Shown here piece by piece: positions 11,845-23,627 of a DNA stretch of 64,000 nucleotides. Below the pieces are notes generated by a model, which saw nothing but the letters and a program-made list of their open reading frames with translations, was not told where the DNA came from and ran no database searches. Location of the stretch: positions 5,022,001-5,086,000 of the forward strand of contig NZ_CP037993.1 of NCBI RefSeq assembly GCF_004367745.1, written 5' to 3'. A program made the translations under genes and the position numbers. This DNA is from Herbaspirillum huttiense. GTDB lineage: Bacteria; Pseudomonadota; Gammaproteobacteria; Burkholderiales; Burkholderiaceae_D. Each line of letters starts with the position of its first letter. Positions within the stretch are counted from its first letter, which is position 1.

Positions 11845-12113
11845 CTTTGTGGGCAACTGCCTATTGACAAGCTCGCAAGCCACGGCCAGTGCATGTTTCC
11901 GCAAAAATGCCTTTGCAAGCCAAAAGATTAAACCCAATAAAATCAATGGGTTACACAGGAGCCCTCTGCGCAATCCTTCATATTCAAATAAATTTGATTC
12001 TCAGTCAAAAATTCTGCCTGTATGTGCATAAGTCACTCGCCAGTGGCACGAATGTGCATATGGACTTGGCAAACTGCACAAATACGAAAAGATAACGACA
12101 GATACGCGCACGT

Positions 12114-13211
12114 TCAACCGCGCAGCGAGCGGCTGATCTCGTGCACGGCCTGCGCAAGGGTCGCCACCGCTTCCGGCGGGGTGTGCTGGGAGATGCCGTG
12201 GCCCAGGTTGAAGACATGCCCGCTACCGGCGCCCGGGCGTCCGAAGGACTCCAGCAGCTTGCGCACTTCGGCGCGGATGGCGTCGTCACCGGCAAAGAGC
12301 ACGTTGGGGTCGAGGTTGCCCTGCAGGGCAACCTTGTCGCCCACACGGCGGCGGGCTTCGCCCAGGTTGACGGTCCAGTCCAGGCCCACGGCATCGGCGC
12401 CGATGGCGGCGATCTGCTCCAGCCACAGGCCACCGCCCTTGGTGAAGACGATCACCGGGATCTGCTGGCCATCCTGCTGGCGCTGCAGCTGGCTGACTAC
12501 CTGCTGCATGTAGGCAAGCGAGAATTGCTGGTAGATGCCATCGGCCAGTGCGCCACCCCAGGTATCGAAGATCATCACGGCCTGCGCACCGGCGGCGATC
12601 TGCGCGTTCAGATAGGCGGCCACGGCATCGGCATTGGTCTTGAGGATGTGGTGCATCAGGTCCGGGCGGCGATAGAGCAGGCTCTTGACCAGGCGGAAAT
12701 CATCCGAGCCGCCGCCTTCGACCATGTAGCAGGCCAGGGTCCAGGGGCTGCCGGAGAAGCCGATCAGGGGCACGCGGCCATCGAGCTCGCGGCGGATCTG
12801 GGTGACGGCCTTGAAAACGTAGTCCAGCTTGCCCAGGTCGGGGGCCTGCAGAGCTTGAATGGCAGCCTCGTCGCGCAAGGGGCGCTCGAACTTGGGACCT
12901 TCGCCATCGGCGAAATACAGGCCCAGGCCCATGGCGTCCGGCACGGTGAGGATGTCGGAGAAGAGAATGGCGGCGTCCAGCGGATAGCGTTCCAGCGGCT
13001 GCAGCGTGACTTCAGTGGCGTAGTCGGGATTGGTGGCCAGGCCCATGAAGGAACCGGCACGGGCGCGCGTGGCGCGGTATTCCGGCAGGTAGCGGCCGGC
13101 CTGGCGCATCAGCCACAGCGGCGTGTAGTCGGTGGGCTGGCGCAGCAGCGCACGCAGGAAAGTATCGTTTTTGAGCGGAGCGAAGGTGGACATGGAAGAA
13201 GAGAAGGACAT
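12114..13211 (-). CDS. hemE: Uroporphyrinogen decarboxylase
   Basis: HemE removes four carboxyl groups from uroporphyrinogen III to give coproporphyrinogen III in heme synthesis. The 365-residue length is normal for the family. Signatures are [15 protein letters not shown] near 33-47, [15 protein letters not shown] (the conserved Asp), [16 protein letters not shown] (second family signature) and a C-terminal FNLGHGI. The start is either 13211 or the second ATG at 13193; neither has a strong ribosome binding site. It is separated from priA by the duplicated non-coding region. Confidence 0.95.
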   Translation of the reverse strand: MSFSSSMSTFAPLKNDTFLRALLRQPTDYTPLWLMRQAGRYLPEYRATRARAGSFMGLATNPDYATEVTLQPLERYPLDAAILFSDILTVPDAMGLGLYFADGEGPKFERPLRDEAAIQALQAPDLGKLDYVFKAVTQIRRELDGRVPLIGFSGSPWTLACYMVEGGGSDDFRLVKSLLYRRPDLMHHILKTNADAVAAYLNAQIAAGAQAVMIFDTWGGALADGIYQQFSLAYMQQVVSQLQRQQDGQQIPVIVFTKGGGLWLEQIAAIGADAVGLDWTVNLGEARRRVGDKVALQGNLDPNVLFAGDDAIRAEVRKLLESFGRPGAGSGHVFNLGHGISQHTPPEAVATLAQAVHEISRSLRG

Positions 13212-13435
13212 GGTCGGCCTGCAATGCGGTCTGACGACAATCCGGCATTATCTCATCCTCCGCGCATGGCTTCCGGCTAATTGTCGCTATCAGCGTGCGC
13301 TGATATTGATGCAGGTCGTGGCGCGCGGTTTTGCTATGATCCGATGGCTGTCGCCAGCCGGTCCTTCCAATGAACAAGAAGCGGACCGAATTCAATGCCA
13401 ACGTCCATGTCCATCATCATCCACGAGGAGCTTCC

Positions 13436-14233
13436 ATGAAGTCCATCATCCGCACCGCCCTGCTCGCAGGCCTGGCCACCCTGTCGCTTTGCCTGACGCT
13501 GTCGGCGGCCCGTGCCGACGACGCCCTCCCTGCCTCACGCCTGGACCAGGTCATCAAGGCCGGCAAGCTGCGCATCTGCATGACCGGCGACTACAAGCCC
13601 TTCACCTACTATCGCCCCGACCAGACCTTCGAAGGCATGGACGTGGAACTCGGCCAGGCGCTGGCCAAGTCGCTGGGCGTGGAGGCGCAGTTCGTCAAGA
13701 CCACCTGGAGCACCCTGATGAATGACTTCATCGCCCAGTGCGACGTGGCCATGGGCGGTGTCTCGATCACCCTCGATCGCGCCCGCCGGGCGGCCTTCTC
13801 CGAGCCGGTCATGGTGGATGGGAAAGCGCCCATCATCCGCTGTGCCGACAAGGACAAGTTCCGCAACTTCGACATGATCGACCAGCCCGGCACCCGCGCC
13901 ATCGTCAACCCGGGCGGCACCAACGAGCGCTTTGCCAAGGCGCGCTACAAGAATGCGACCTTGCTCCAGCATCCGGACAACGTCACCATCTTCCAGCAGA
14001 TCATCGATGGCAAGGCCGACGTCATGGTCACCGATGCCAGCGAGACCCTGTGGCAATCCAAGCTGCATCCGGAACTGTGCCCGGTGCAGCCTGACCAGCC
14101 GCTGCAGTTCGCCGAGAAGGCTTACCTGCTGCCGCGCGGCGATGTCGCCTTCAAGGCCTATGTCGATACCTGGTTGCACCTGGCCAAGGCTACCGGCGAA
14201 TACCAGCGCATCTTCGACAAGTGGCTGAAGTGA
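13436..14233 (+). CDS. Periplasmic cyclohexadienyl dehydratase-like protein (PheC family)
   Basis: The 265-residue product has a signal peptide (1-27, ending ARA) and an ABC-type solute-binding fold. Several stretches resemble PheC of Pseudomonas as I recall it: TGDYKPF, IVNPGGTNERFA, HPDNVTIFQQI, ADVMVTDA and LHPELCPV. PheC dehydrates prephenate or arogenate in the periplasm, giving phenylpyruvate or phenylalanine. I chose the ATG at 13436 because GAGGAG lies seven bases upstream; the longer frame from 13370 adds a His-rich stretch without a signal sequence. The alternative is a plain amino-acid-binding protein, but no permease or ATPase gene lies nearby, which favours an enzyme. Confidence 0.75.
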   Translation: MKSIIRTALLAGLATLSLCLTLSAARADDALPASRLDQVIKAGKLRICMTGDYKPFTYYRPDQTFEGMDVELGQALAKSLGVEAQFVKTTWSTLMNDFIAQCDVAMGGVSITLDRARRAAFSEPVMVDGKAPIIRCADKDKFRNFDMIDQPGTRAIVNPGGTNERFAKARYKNATLLQHPDNVTIFQQIIDGKADVMVTDASETLWQSKLHPELCPVQPDQPLQFAEKAYLLPRGDVAFKAYVDTWLHLAKATGEYQRIFDKWLK

Positions 14234-14265
14234 TCAAGTAAGCGCCGGTTGACTCGTGCCCGGCC

Positions 14266-15078
14266 TCAGTCGAACTTGAGATCCTTGAGTTCGGGCTTGG
14301 GGTCGGGGAAGCGCAGCTTGAGCTTCTGCAGCGTCTCCAGGACCACATTGGCCACCAGCAGGTTGCGGTGGGTCTTGGAGTCGGCCGGCACCACATACCA
14401 GGGCGCATGCAGGGTGCTGGTCTGGCGCAGCACCTCCTGGTAGCGCTGCTGGTAGGCATCCCAGAACTTGCGCTCGGCCAGGTCTTGCGGATCGAATTTC
14501 CAGTGCTTGTTGGGATCATCGATGCGCGATTGCAGGCGCGATTTCTGCTCGGCCTTGGAAATGTGCAGGAAGAATTTCAACACCACCGTTCCGGTTTCCC
14601 ACAGCATGCGTTCGAAGTCGTTGATCTGGCGATAGCGGCGCTTGCACTCCTTGTCGTCGATCCAGTCGTGCACGCGGGTGATGAGCACATCCTCGTAGTG
14701 GCTGCGGTTGAAGACGGCAATCTCCCCCGCCACCGGTACCTGCGCATGCACGCGCCAGAGGTAGTCGTGCGCCAGTTCGATGGCCGTCGGCCCCTTGAAG
14801 TTGGCGATGCGGATGCCTTGCGGATTGACGGCCGCGAAGACGTCATTGACGGTGCCATCCTTGCCGCTGGTATCCATGCCCTGCAGGATCACCAGCACCT
14901 TGTGCTTGTGGCCAGCGTAGAGCATCTGCTGCTGCAGGCCGATCTCGGCTGCCAGGCGCTGCACGGTGGCGCGGTCGGTTTCCTTGTCGCCGCTGGAGAG
15001 CGGCTTGGTGGAGGCTTCACTTTCCTTCAGGACGAACTTGGGATGGACGATGAATTGCGGGCCGATTTTCTTTGCCAT
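14266..15078 (-). CDS. Polyphosphate kinase 2 family nucleotide kinase
   Basis: PPK2 enzymes phosphorylate nucleotides using polyphosphate. The 270 residues form one PPK2 domain with Walker A GMDTSGKDGT at 67-76, the conserved FNRSHYEDVL block (Walker B-like Arg/Tyr region), the lid arginines, and the DPNKHWKF motif. Length and the single domain suit the class that acts on AMP and/or ADP, though class is inferred. It is convergent with the PheC-like gene (gap 32 bp) and followed upstream by the CoA-binding protein gene. The start Met-Ala-Lys-Lys is at 15078. Confidence 0.88.
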   Translation of the reverse strand: MAKKIGPQFIVHPKFVLKESEASTKPLSSGDKETDRATVQRLAAEIGLQQQMLYAGHKHKVLVILQGMDTSGKDGTVNDVFAAVNPQGIRIANFKGPTAIELAHDYLWRVHAQVPVAGEIAVFNRSHYEDVLITRVHDWIDDKECKRRYRQINDFERMLWETGTVVLKFFLHISKAEQKSRLQSRIDDPNKHWKFDPQDLAERKFWDAYQQRYQEVLRQTSTLHAPWYVVPADSKTHRNLLVANVVLETLQKLKLRFPDPKPELKDLKFD

Positions 15079-15130
15079 GCTGTCTCGCTTTTTTCGTTAT
15101 AAATCATTTCCGGTTGGGACCGGTGACGTC

Positions 15131-15598
15131 TTACAACACGCCGTGGGATTGGCCCATGGCGTGTTCGATCTTGATGCACTTGTCCATGACTACCTTCAGC
15201 CCGGCGGCACGGGCGCGCGCCGCCGCTTCTTCGTGGACAATGTCGAGTTGCATCCAGACGCATTCGGCGCCGATCGCAATGGCCTCCTCCACCACCGGCG
15301 GGATGTCGGCCGACTTGCGGAAGCAATCGACGATGGAGATGCGCAAGCCGTCGCTGGCCAGGGCCGCGCTGGCGTCCTGCAGGCTGGCGTGGCAGTACTC
15401 ACCGAGGATGGTCTGGCCAGCGTACATGGGATTGACGGCCACGATGCGATAGCCCGCGGACTGCATGTAGGCCGCGACGTCGAAACTGGCGCGCTCGGGG
15501 CGATTGGAGAGACCGACCACGGCAATGATGGGCTTGCCGTGCTGGCGCGGGCTGGCCGTGGAAGAGGATGCGGAAGATGCGGGTGCAGCTGGCGACAT
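15131..15598 (-). CDS. CoA-binding domain protein (YccU-like)
   Basis: The 155-residue protein is a single Rossmann-type CoA_binding_2 domain. It has VVGLSNRPERAS near 27-38, VAAYMQSAGYRIVAVNP, a central IVDCFRKSADIPPVVEEAI and a C-terminal VVMDKCIKIEH. The first 20 residues are Ser/Ala-rich and probably disordered. AGGAG lies six bases before the ATG. The biological role of this family is poorly known; binding of CoA or a related nucleotide is expected from the fold. It lies 52 bp upstream of ppk2 and may share its transcript. Confidence 0.8.
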   Translation of the reverse strand: MSPAAPASSASSSTASPRQHGKPIIAVVGLSNRPERASFDVAAYMQSAGYRIVAVNPMYAGQTILGEYCHASLQDASAALASDGLRISIVDCFRKSADIPPVVEEAIAIGAECVWMQLDIVHEEAAARARAAGLKVVMDKCIKIEHAMGQSHGVL

Positions 15599-15966
15599 GA
15601 GGGCTCCTGTCCGGCTGGTTTGAAAGGGGCGAATGCTTTAAATGATCTGGCTGGAAGGAATTGGTTCTTTTCTTCACCATCCGGGCACTTTACCCGAGGA
15701 TGGCAGTGGCCGCAGCGCCAGTGGACGCGGCATTGGGGAAGGTTTGATGCAGATTGTTTCAAAGTGCCAGAAACCGGCAGGCCTGGTCAGCCCGGCAATC
15801 ACTGTGAGCCCGGGGAGCGGCCAAAGGAAGGCCGGTCCGAGCGCATCGAGCGCGCATGAAAAAAGGCAGCCGAAGCTGCCTTTTCACGTACTGAATTACT
15901 GCGGTAAACCTGTGCTGCTGTGCTGCCGGGCCGGGCGTGCTTCGCAAGGAAGAACGCCGCTGCCGA
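15599..15966. other. Intergenic region between CoA-binding gene and atpC
   Basis: No credible gene is seen in this stretch. It holds the atp operon terminator (15859-15884) and the upstream region of the CoA-binding gene. Confidence 0.6.
15859..15884. terminator. Intrinsic terminator of the atp operon
   Basis: GGCAGC-CGAA-GCTGCC with a tetraloop is flanked by an A run on one side and a T run on the other, so it can work on both strands. It lies about 80 bp past the atpC stop. Confidence 0.85.
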
Positions 15967-16389
15967 TCAGCGCTTCTGACGCAACTTCTGGATCGCGGCC
16001 AGCTGTGCCACTGCGGCGGCCAGTTCGGCCTGGGCTGCGGCGTGGTCGATCTTGGAGTCACGGTTCACCAGCGCTTCCTCGGCCAGACGCTTGGCTTCGG
16101 CGGCCTTGGCTTCGTCCAGGTCGGCACCACGGATGGCGGTGTCGGCCAGCACGGTCACGGCGTCGGGCTGCACTTCCAGCAGACCGCCGGCCACGAACAC
16201 GAATTCCTCGTGTGCCTGGCCCGCGACCTTGATACGGACAGCACCTGGCTTGATGCGCGTGATCAGCGGGGTGTGACGGGGATAGATACCCAGTTCACCC
16301 GCTTCGCCCGGCAACGCGACGAATTCTGCCTCGCCGGAGAAGATTTCCTCTTCCGCCGAGACCACGTCCACGTGAATAGTATGTGCCAT
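15967..16389 (-). CDS. atpC: ATP synthase epsilon subunit
   Basis: Epsilon is part of the central stalk and an internal inhibitor of F1. From the ATG at 16389 (AGGAAA seven bases upstream) it has 140 residues, a normal length. The N-terminal beta-sandwich begins [15 protein letters not shown] and carries [12 protein letters not shown]. The C-terminal helical hairpin is Ala/Glu-rich. A longer in-frame start at 16437 adds 16 unrelated residues. It is the last gene of the operon, ending about 80 bp before a strong terminator. Confidence 0.95.
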   Translation of the reverse strand: MAHTIHVDVVSAEEEIFSGEAEFVALPGEAGELGIYPRHTPLITRIKPGAVRIKVAGQAHEEFVFVAGGLLEVQPDAVTVLADTAIRGADLDEAKAAEAKRLAEEALVNRDSKIDHAAAQAELAAAVAQLAAIQKLRQKR

Positions 16390-16510
16390 GTCGTTTCCTA
16401 GTCGATGGACCGCTCCTGCGAACAGGAGCGGCGCCAATGAATCAATGTGTACTTACCTGCCGCCACCGGCCCGGGTTACGCACCCGCTGCCTGCGACGGC
16501 ATGGCCAGTC

Positions 16511-17935
<1,425 letters not shown>

Positions 17936-17968
17936 TTAAATTCTGTTTCGCTACGCTACGCCAGCTGA

Positions 17969-18841
17969 TCAGCCGACCGCAGCCGCACCGGCGACGATTT
18001 CCGACAGCTCTTTGGTAATGGCGGCCTGGCGAGTCTTGTTGTAGACCAACTTCAACTCGCCGATCACGCTACCTGCGTTATCGCTGGCGGCCTTCATCGC
18101 GACCATGCGCGCCGATTGCTCGGAGGCCATGTTCTCGGCGACGGCTTGATAGATCAGCGCTTCGACGTAACGCACCAGCAGTTCATCCACCACGGATTGC
18201 ACATCGGGCTCATAGATGTAGTCCCAGGAGTGCGCGCCCTCGTCAGCCTTCAGCTTGTCGCTGGTCAGCGGCAGCAGCTGCTGCAGGGTGGCCTCCTGCT
18301 TCATCGTATTGATGAACTTGGTGTACACCAGGTACACCGCGTCCAGCTTGCCTTCCTGGTAAGCGTCGAGCAGCACCTTGACGGGGCCGATCAGCTTTTC
18401 CAGGTGCGGCGTATCACCCAGTTGCGTCACGTTGGCGGCCACACGGGCGCCGATGCGATTCAGAAAACCCAAACCCTTGTTGCCAATGGCGACGGTTTCG
18501 ATGGCCTTGCCCTGGCCTTCCAGTTCACGGAACTTGTTGGTCAACAGACGCAGCGAGTTGGTGTTCATGCCGCCACACAGACCCTTGTCGGTCGTGACGA
18601 CGATGAAACCAACGCGCTTGGCCGTATCCTGCTGGACCATGAACGGGTGCACGTACTCCGGATTGGCCTGCGACAGGTTGGCCGCAATGTTGCGGATCTT
18701 GTCGCTGTACGGGCGGGCTGCGTGCATCCGGTCCTGCGCCTTGCGCATTTTGGATGCCGCGACCATTTCCATCGCCTTGGTGATCTTCTTCGTATTTTCT
18801 ACGCTCTTGATCTTGCCACGTATCTCTTTACCTGTAGCCAT
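17969..18841 (-). CDS. atpG: ATP synthase gamma subunit
   Basis: The central rotor shaft, 290 residues. The N-terminal helix [25 protein letters not shown] and the C-terminal helix with [12 protein letters not shown] and [17 protein letters not shown] are the two long coiled-coil strands that enter the alpha/beta hexamer. The Rossmann-like middle includes TTDKGLCGG. It lies between atpA and atpD in standard order; 57 bp separate it from atpD. Confidence 0.97.
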   Translation of the reverse strand: MATGKEIRGKIKSVENTKKITKAMEMVAASKMRKAQDRMHAARPYSDKIRNIAANLSQANPEYVHPFMVQQDTAKRVGFIVVTTDKGLCGGMNTNSLRLLTNKFRELEGQGKAIETVAIGNKGLGFLNRIGARVAANVTQLGDTPHLEKLIGPVKVLLDAYQEGKLDAVYLVYTKFINTMKQEATLQQLLPLTSDKLKADEGAHSWDYIYEPDVQSVVDELLVRYVEALIYQAVAENMASEQSARMVAMKAASDNAGSVIGELKLVYNKTRQAAITKELSEIVAGAAAVG

Positions 18842-18871
18842 GAGTAAGACTCCTTATAGCTTCAGTAAGAA

Positions 18872-20413
18872 TTAGTACGCGCCGGATTTCTTGAAGTCAG
18901 CGATGGCGGCTGCCAGGGCTGCCTCAGCATCCTTATCCAGTTGCTTGGTGTCTTCGATCTTCTTCAGCAGGTCAGCGTGGCTGGTCTTCATGAAGTTGTG
19001 CAGACCCGACTCGAAGGCCAGGATCTTCTTCACTTCGACGTCATCCATGTAGCCCTTGTTGACGGCGAACAGGGTGACAGCCATGATCGAGATCGATTGC
19101 GGGGTGTACTGAGCCTGCTTGAGCAGTTCGGTCACGCGCGCACCGCGGTCCAGCTGCTTGCGGGTGGCTTCGTCCAGGTCGGAAGCGAACTGCGCAAAGG
19201 CAGCCAGTTCACGGTACTGTGCCAGGTCGGTACGGATACCGCCGGACAGGCCCTTGATGACCTTGGTCTGGGCAGCGCCACCGACGCGCGACACCGAGAT
19301 ACCGGCGTTGATCGCAGGACGGATACCGGCGTTGAACAGCGAAGTTTCCAGGAAGATCTGGCCGTCGGTGATCGAGATCACGTTGGTCGGAACGAAGGCG
19401 GAAACGTCACCAGCCTGGGTTTCGATGATCGGCAGTGCGGTCAGGGAACCGGTCTGGCCCTTGACTTCGCCGTTGGTGAACTTCTCGACGTAGTCGGCGT
19501 TCACGCGGGCAGCACGTTCCAGCAGGCGGCTGTGCAGGTAGAACACGTCGCCAGGGTAAGCTTCACGGCCCGGCGGACGGCGCAGCAGCAGCGAGACCTG
19601 ACGGTAAGCCACGGCTTGCTTGGACAGATCGTCATACACGATCAGGGCGTCTTGACCGCGATCGCGGAAGTATTCGCCCATGGCGCAACCCGAGTAGGCC
19701 GACACGTATTGCATCGCTGCCGATTCGGAGGCGGTTGCTGCCACGACGATGGTGTATTCCATCGCGCCGTGGGCTTCCAGTGCGCGCACCACGTTCTTGA
19801 CCGACGAAGCCTTCTGGCCGATCGCAACGTAGATGCAGGTCATGTTCTGACCCTTTTGGTTGATGATGGCGTCGATCGCAACAGCGGTCTTGCCGGTCTG
19901 GCGGTCACCGATGATCAGCTCACGCTGGCCACGGCCGACGGGCACCATGGAGTCGATCGACTTCAGGCCGGTCTGCATCGGTTGCGACACGGACTGACGC
20001 GCGATCACGCCCGGGGCGATCTTTTCGATCGGGGCGGTCAGCTTGGCGTTGATCGGACCCTTGCCGTCGATCGGCTGGCCCAGTGCGTTGACCACACGGC
20101 CCTTCAGTTCAGGACCGATCGGCACTTCCAGGATGCGGCCGGTGCACTTGACCAGGTCGCCTTCGGAGATGTGTTCGTATTCGCCCAGGATAACGGCGCC
20201 CACCGAGTCACGCTCCAGGTTCAGCGCCAGGCCGAAGGTGTTGCCCGGGAATTCCAGCATCTCACCTTGCATCACGTCGGACAGACCATGGATACGGCAG
20301 ATACCGTCGGACACGGAAATGACCGTGCCCTGATTGCGAATCTCAGCGGTATCGCCAAGGCCTTGGATCCGGCTCTTGATCAGCTCGCTGATTTCAGATG
20401 CGTTGAGTTGCAT
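18872..20413 (-). CDS. atpA: ATP synthase alpha subunit
   Basis: The non-catalytic nucleotide-binding F1 subunit, 513 residues. The N-terminus [14 protein letters not shown] anchors to delta. Walker A GDRQTGKT is near residue 170, and the family signature [16 protein letters not shown] with the arginine finger is near 365-380. Length and motifs are those of a standard bacterial AtpA. It lies 45 bp downstream of atpH and 30 bp upstream of atpG. Confidence 0.98.
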   Translation of the reverse strand: MQLNASEISELIKSRIQGLGDTAEIRNQGTVISVSDGICRIHGLSDVMQGEMLEFPGNTFGLALNLERDSVGAVILGEYEHISEGDLVKCTGRILEVPIGPELKGRVVNALGQPIDGKGPINAKLTAPIEKIAPGVIARQSVSQPMQTGLKSIDSMVPVGRGQRELIIGDRQTGKTAVAIDAIINQKGQNMTCIYVAIGQKASSVKNVVRALEAHGAMEYTIVVAATASESAAMQYVSAYSGCAMGEYFRDRGQDALIVYDDLSKQAVAYRQVSLLLRRPPGREAYPGDVFYLHSRLLERAARVNADYVEKFTNGEVKGQTGSLTALPIIETQAGDVSAFVPTNVISITDGQIFLETSLFNAGIRPAINAGISVSRVGGAAQTKVIKGLSGGIRTDLAQYRELAAFAQFASDLDEATRKQLDRGARVTELLKQAQYTPQSISIMAVTLFAVNKGYMDDVEVKKILAFESGLHNFMKTSHADLLKKIEDTKQLDKDAEAALAAAIADFKKSGAY

Positions 20414-20458
20414 ACTAACTCCTAAAAATTGTTCTTTCGCTTAGCCAGCCAGAGGCAC

Positions 20459-20992
20459 TTACGCGGCCAGAGCAGCTTGCAGCTGCTGCAGCTTCGCGCG
20501 CACGGAGGTATCGAACACTTCGTCGCCGACCACGACGCGCACACCGCCAATCAGGCTGCTGTCGACCGTCACGGAGGGGTTCAGCTTGCGGCCGAACTTC
20601 TTCTCCAGTGCCGAGACCACATCCTTGACCTGGGCATCGCTGAGCTCAAAGGCGCTCACGATGTTGGCATCGGCCGAACCTTCCGCCGTGTTCTTGAGCA
20701 CGTGGAATTGTTCGGCGATCTGCGGCAGCAGGACCAGGCGGCCGTTGTCGACCAGCGTCTTGACGAAATTCTGCGCCTCGACGGACAGCGGGGTCTTCAG
20801 GGCAGCGGCAAACACTTCTGCCAGCTTGTCATGCGATACGGAAGGGTTCTGCGCCAGGGCCTGCACCTCGGGATGCGCCGCCACCTGGGCCATCTCGTCG
20901 ACGAGATCGGACCAGGCTGCCAGGCTGCCTGCCTTGGCCACACGGAACAAGGCTTCGGCGTAAGGACGAGCGATCGTTGCGAGTTCGGCCAT
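20459..20992 (-). CDS. atpH: ATP synthase delta subunit
   Basis: Delta links F1 to the peripheral stalk. The 177 residues show the family N-terminal helical domain ([13 protein letters not shown]), a central helix bundle and the C-terminal signature region [23 protein letters not shown]. It starts one base after the atpF stop, so the two genes are tightly coupled. Confidence 0.96.
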   Translation of the reverse strand: MAELATIARPYAEALFRVAKAGSLAAWSDLVDEMAQVAAHPEVQALAQNPSVSHDKLAEVFAAALKTPLSVEAQNFVKTLVDNGRLVLLPQIAEQFHVLKNTAEGSADANIVSAFELSDAQVKDVVSALEKKFGRKLNPSVTVDSSLIGGVRVVVGDEVFDTSVRAKLQQLQAALAA

Positions 20993-20993
20993 A

Positions 20994-21464
20994 TTACAGC
21001 TCTGTCTTCAGTTGATTCAGCAAGTCGGCGTGAGCAGCCGCATTCACTTCGCGCTTGAGGATCTGTTCCGCGCCCTTGACGGCGAGCGTTGCGACCTGGC
21101 CGCGCAGTTCTTCACGTGCCTGGTTCACTTGCTGTTGAGCGTCGGCACGGGCAGCGGCGATGATGCGGGCAGCTTCTTCAGCGGCCGTCTTCTTGGCTTC
21201 TTCAATGATCAGCTGAGCGCGCTTTTCGGCTTCGCCGATGCGCTTCTGGCCTTCATCACGTGCCGATGCCAGTTCGCCCTGGATACGCTTTTCGGCGGCG
21301 GCCAGATCGGCCTTACCGCGGTCAGCGGCTGCCAGCCCGTCCGCAATCTTCTTGGCGCGTTCATCGAGCGCCTTAATCAACGGCGGCCACACGAATTTCA
21401 TCGTGAAGCCGGCGAGGATGAAGAAGACCACGAACTGTGCAATCAATGTTGCATTTAAGTTCAC
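20994..21464 (-). CDS. atpF: ATP synthase b subunit
   Basis: The peripheral stalk subunit, 156 residues. It has a single N-terminal membrane helix (about 5-26, ending at [21 protein letters not shown]) followed by a long charged helix rich in Ala, Glu, Lys and Arg that forms the dimeric stalk. It is followed directly by atpH. The hydrophilic helix and length are typical of proteobacterial AtpF. Confidence 0.96.
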   Translation of the reverse strand: MNLNATLIAQFVVFFILAGFTMKFVWPPLIKALDERAKKIADGLAAADRGKADLAAAEKRIQGELASARDEGQKRIGEAEKRAQLIIEEAKKTAAEEAARIIAAARADAQQQVNQAREELRGQVATLAVKGAEQILKREVNAAAHADLLNQLKTEL

Positions 21465-21538
21465 GGTAATTTCCTTCTCAGAATAACGAGTGCCGGAACC
21501 AATCGTCCGGCAGATGAGAATCGGCTATGAAGCGCGAA

Positions 21539-21793
<255 letters not shown>

Positions 21794-21860
21794 TTAAGAA
21801 AAGTTAAATTAAATACAAAACCAAAAAACAAACTGAAAAACAGGTACTGCAAGCCTTGTG

Positions 21861-23023
<1,163 letters not shown>

Positions 23024-23087
23024 ATCTATCCAATATCGTGCATGCGCCGCACCCTTTACGAGCAGACGGCAGCTTAAAAGCCCGGCG

Positions 23088-23117
23088 ATTATAAAGGTTC
23101 GTTTTCCGGTAAGTCAA
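23088..23117 (-). promoter_or_regulatory. Sigma-70 promoter of the atp operon
   Basis: On the minus strand TTGACT (23112-23117) and a perfect TATAAT (23088-23093) are spaced 18 bp apart. The predicted start is about 58 nt upstream of the atpI ATG. Confidence 0.8.
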
Positions 23118-23627
23118 ACCTTTTGCAGCCAGATCAAGGGCTTATCTGGGGCACTTCGCAGCGAGTTGTGGCAAATAGGCAGCCACTTCGATTTTTTGCA
23201 GTGCAACACAAAAACGCCATTGCGCGTATTTTGTCCACTGCCCGCTATTTGCTCCCGAGGGATCTCCCCTTCTTGTCCCTTTGTTCAGATTTGTGCATCT
23301 CGCAGTGAATTTGCGGAAATGCATGCACAAAAGCCGGAAAAACGCGCCGGTTTTTGAAACAGCGCTCAATTTAATCAAAAAAGCCCGTCGACGCCAGAGA
23401 AATATCCCGCAAATTCAATGATTTACGGAAATTTTGCGGGCGCTCGCAAACGTTTACGCAAGGCGCTGACATTTTGTCAGGAAATTGGAAGAGGTCGGAC
23501 GACCGGGCTCGCTTTCAGGGTGGTATGTTGCAGCACAGCGTGAGCCGGGAAAAAAAGTGAGCCCGCTCACCAGACCGGTGCAGTGGTCGGACCGTTGATG
23601 CCGTAGAAATACGGCATTGGATGAAGA
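23118..23627. other. Non-coding region between atp promoter and regulator gene
   Basis: No credible gene is seen. The stretch is AT-richer than its neighbours. At about 23328-23357 an imperfect hairpin (CCGG...CCGG flanked by A and T runs) could be a terminator for the minus-strand regulator gene, roughly 270 bp past its stop. Confidence 0.45.

Larger units (their letters stand above)
11397..12113. repeat. Non-coding diverged tandem duplication, about 365 bp period
   Basis: The whole priA-hemE gap looks like two diverged copies of one unit. Matching landmarks are 365-367 bp apart: ACTTAAAGT (11399 and 11763), the DnaA-box pair (11457 and 11822), the AATCAATG tail (11574 and 11941) and TGTGCATAAGTC (11656 and 12023). 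Between landmarks identity is patchy. Weak minus-strand reading frames in both copies look like shadows and are not called as genes. Confidence 0.7.

Noticed and set aside
11749..11973. Minus-strand small genes in the hemE-priA gap (also 11426-11701)
   Set aside because: They share similarity only because the DNA is duplicated; starts lack ribosome binding sites and the DnaA-box motifs explain the conserved parts better.
11397..12113. The chromosomal replication origin
   Set aside because: DnaA boxes are present, but dnaA, dnaN, parAB and gid genes are absent and the boxes are few. A DnaA-binding control element is a safer reading.
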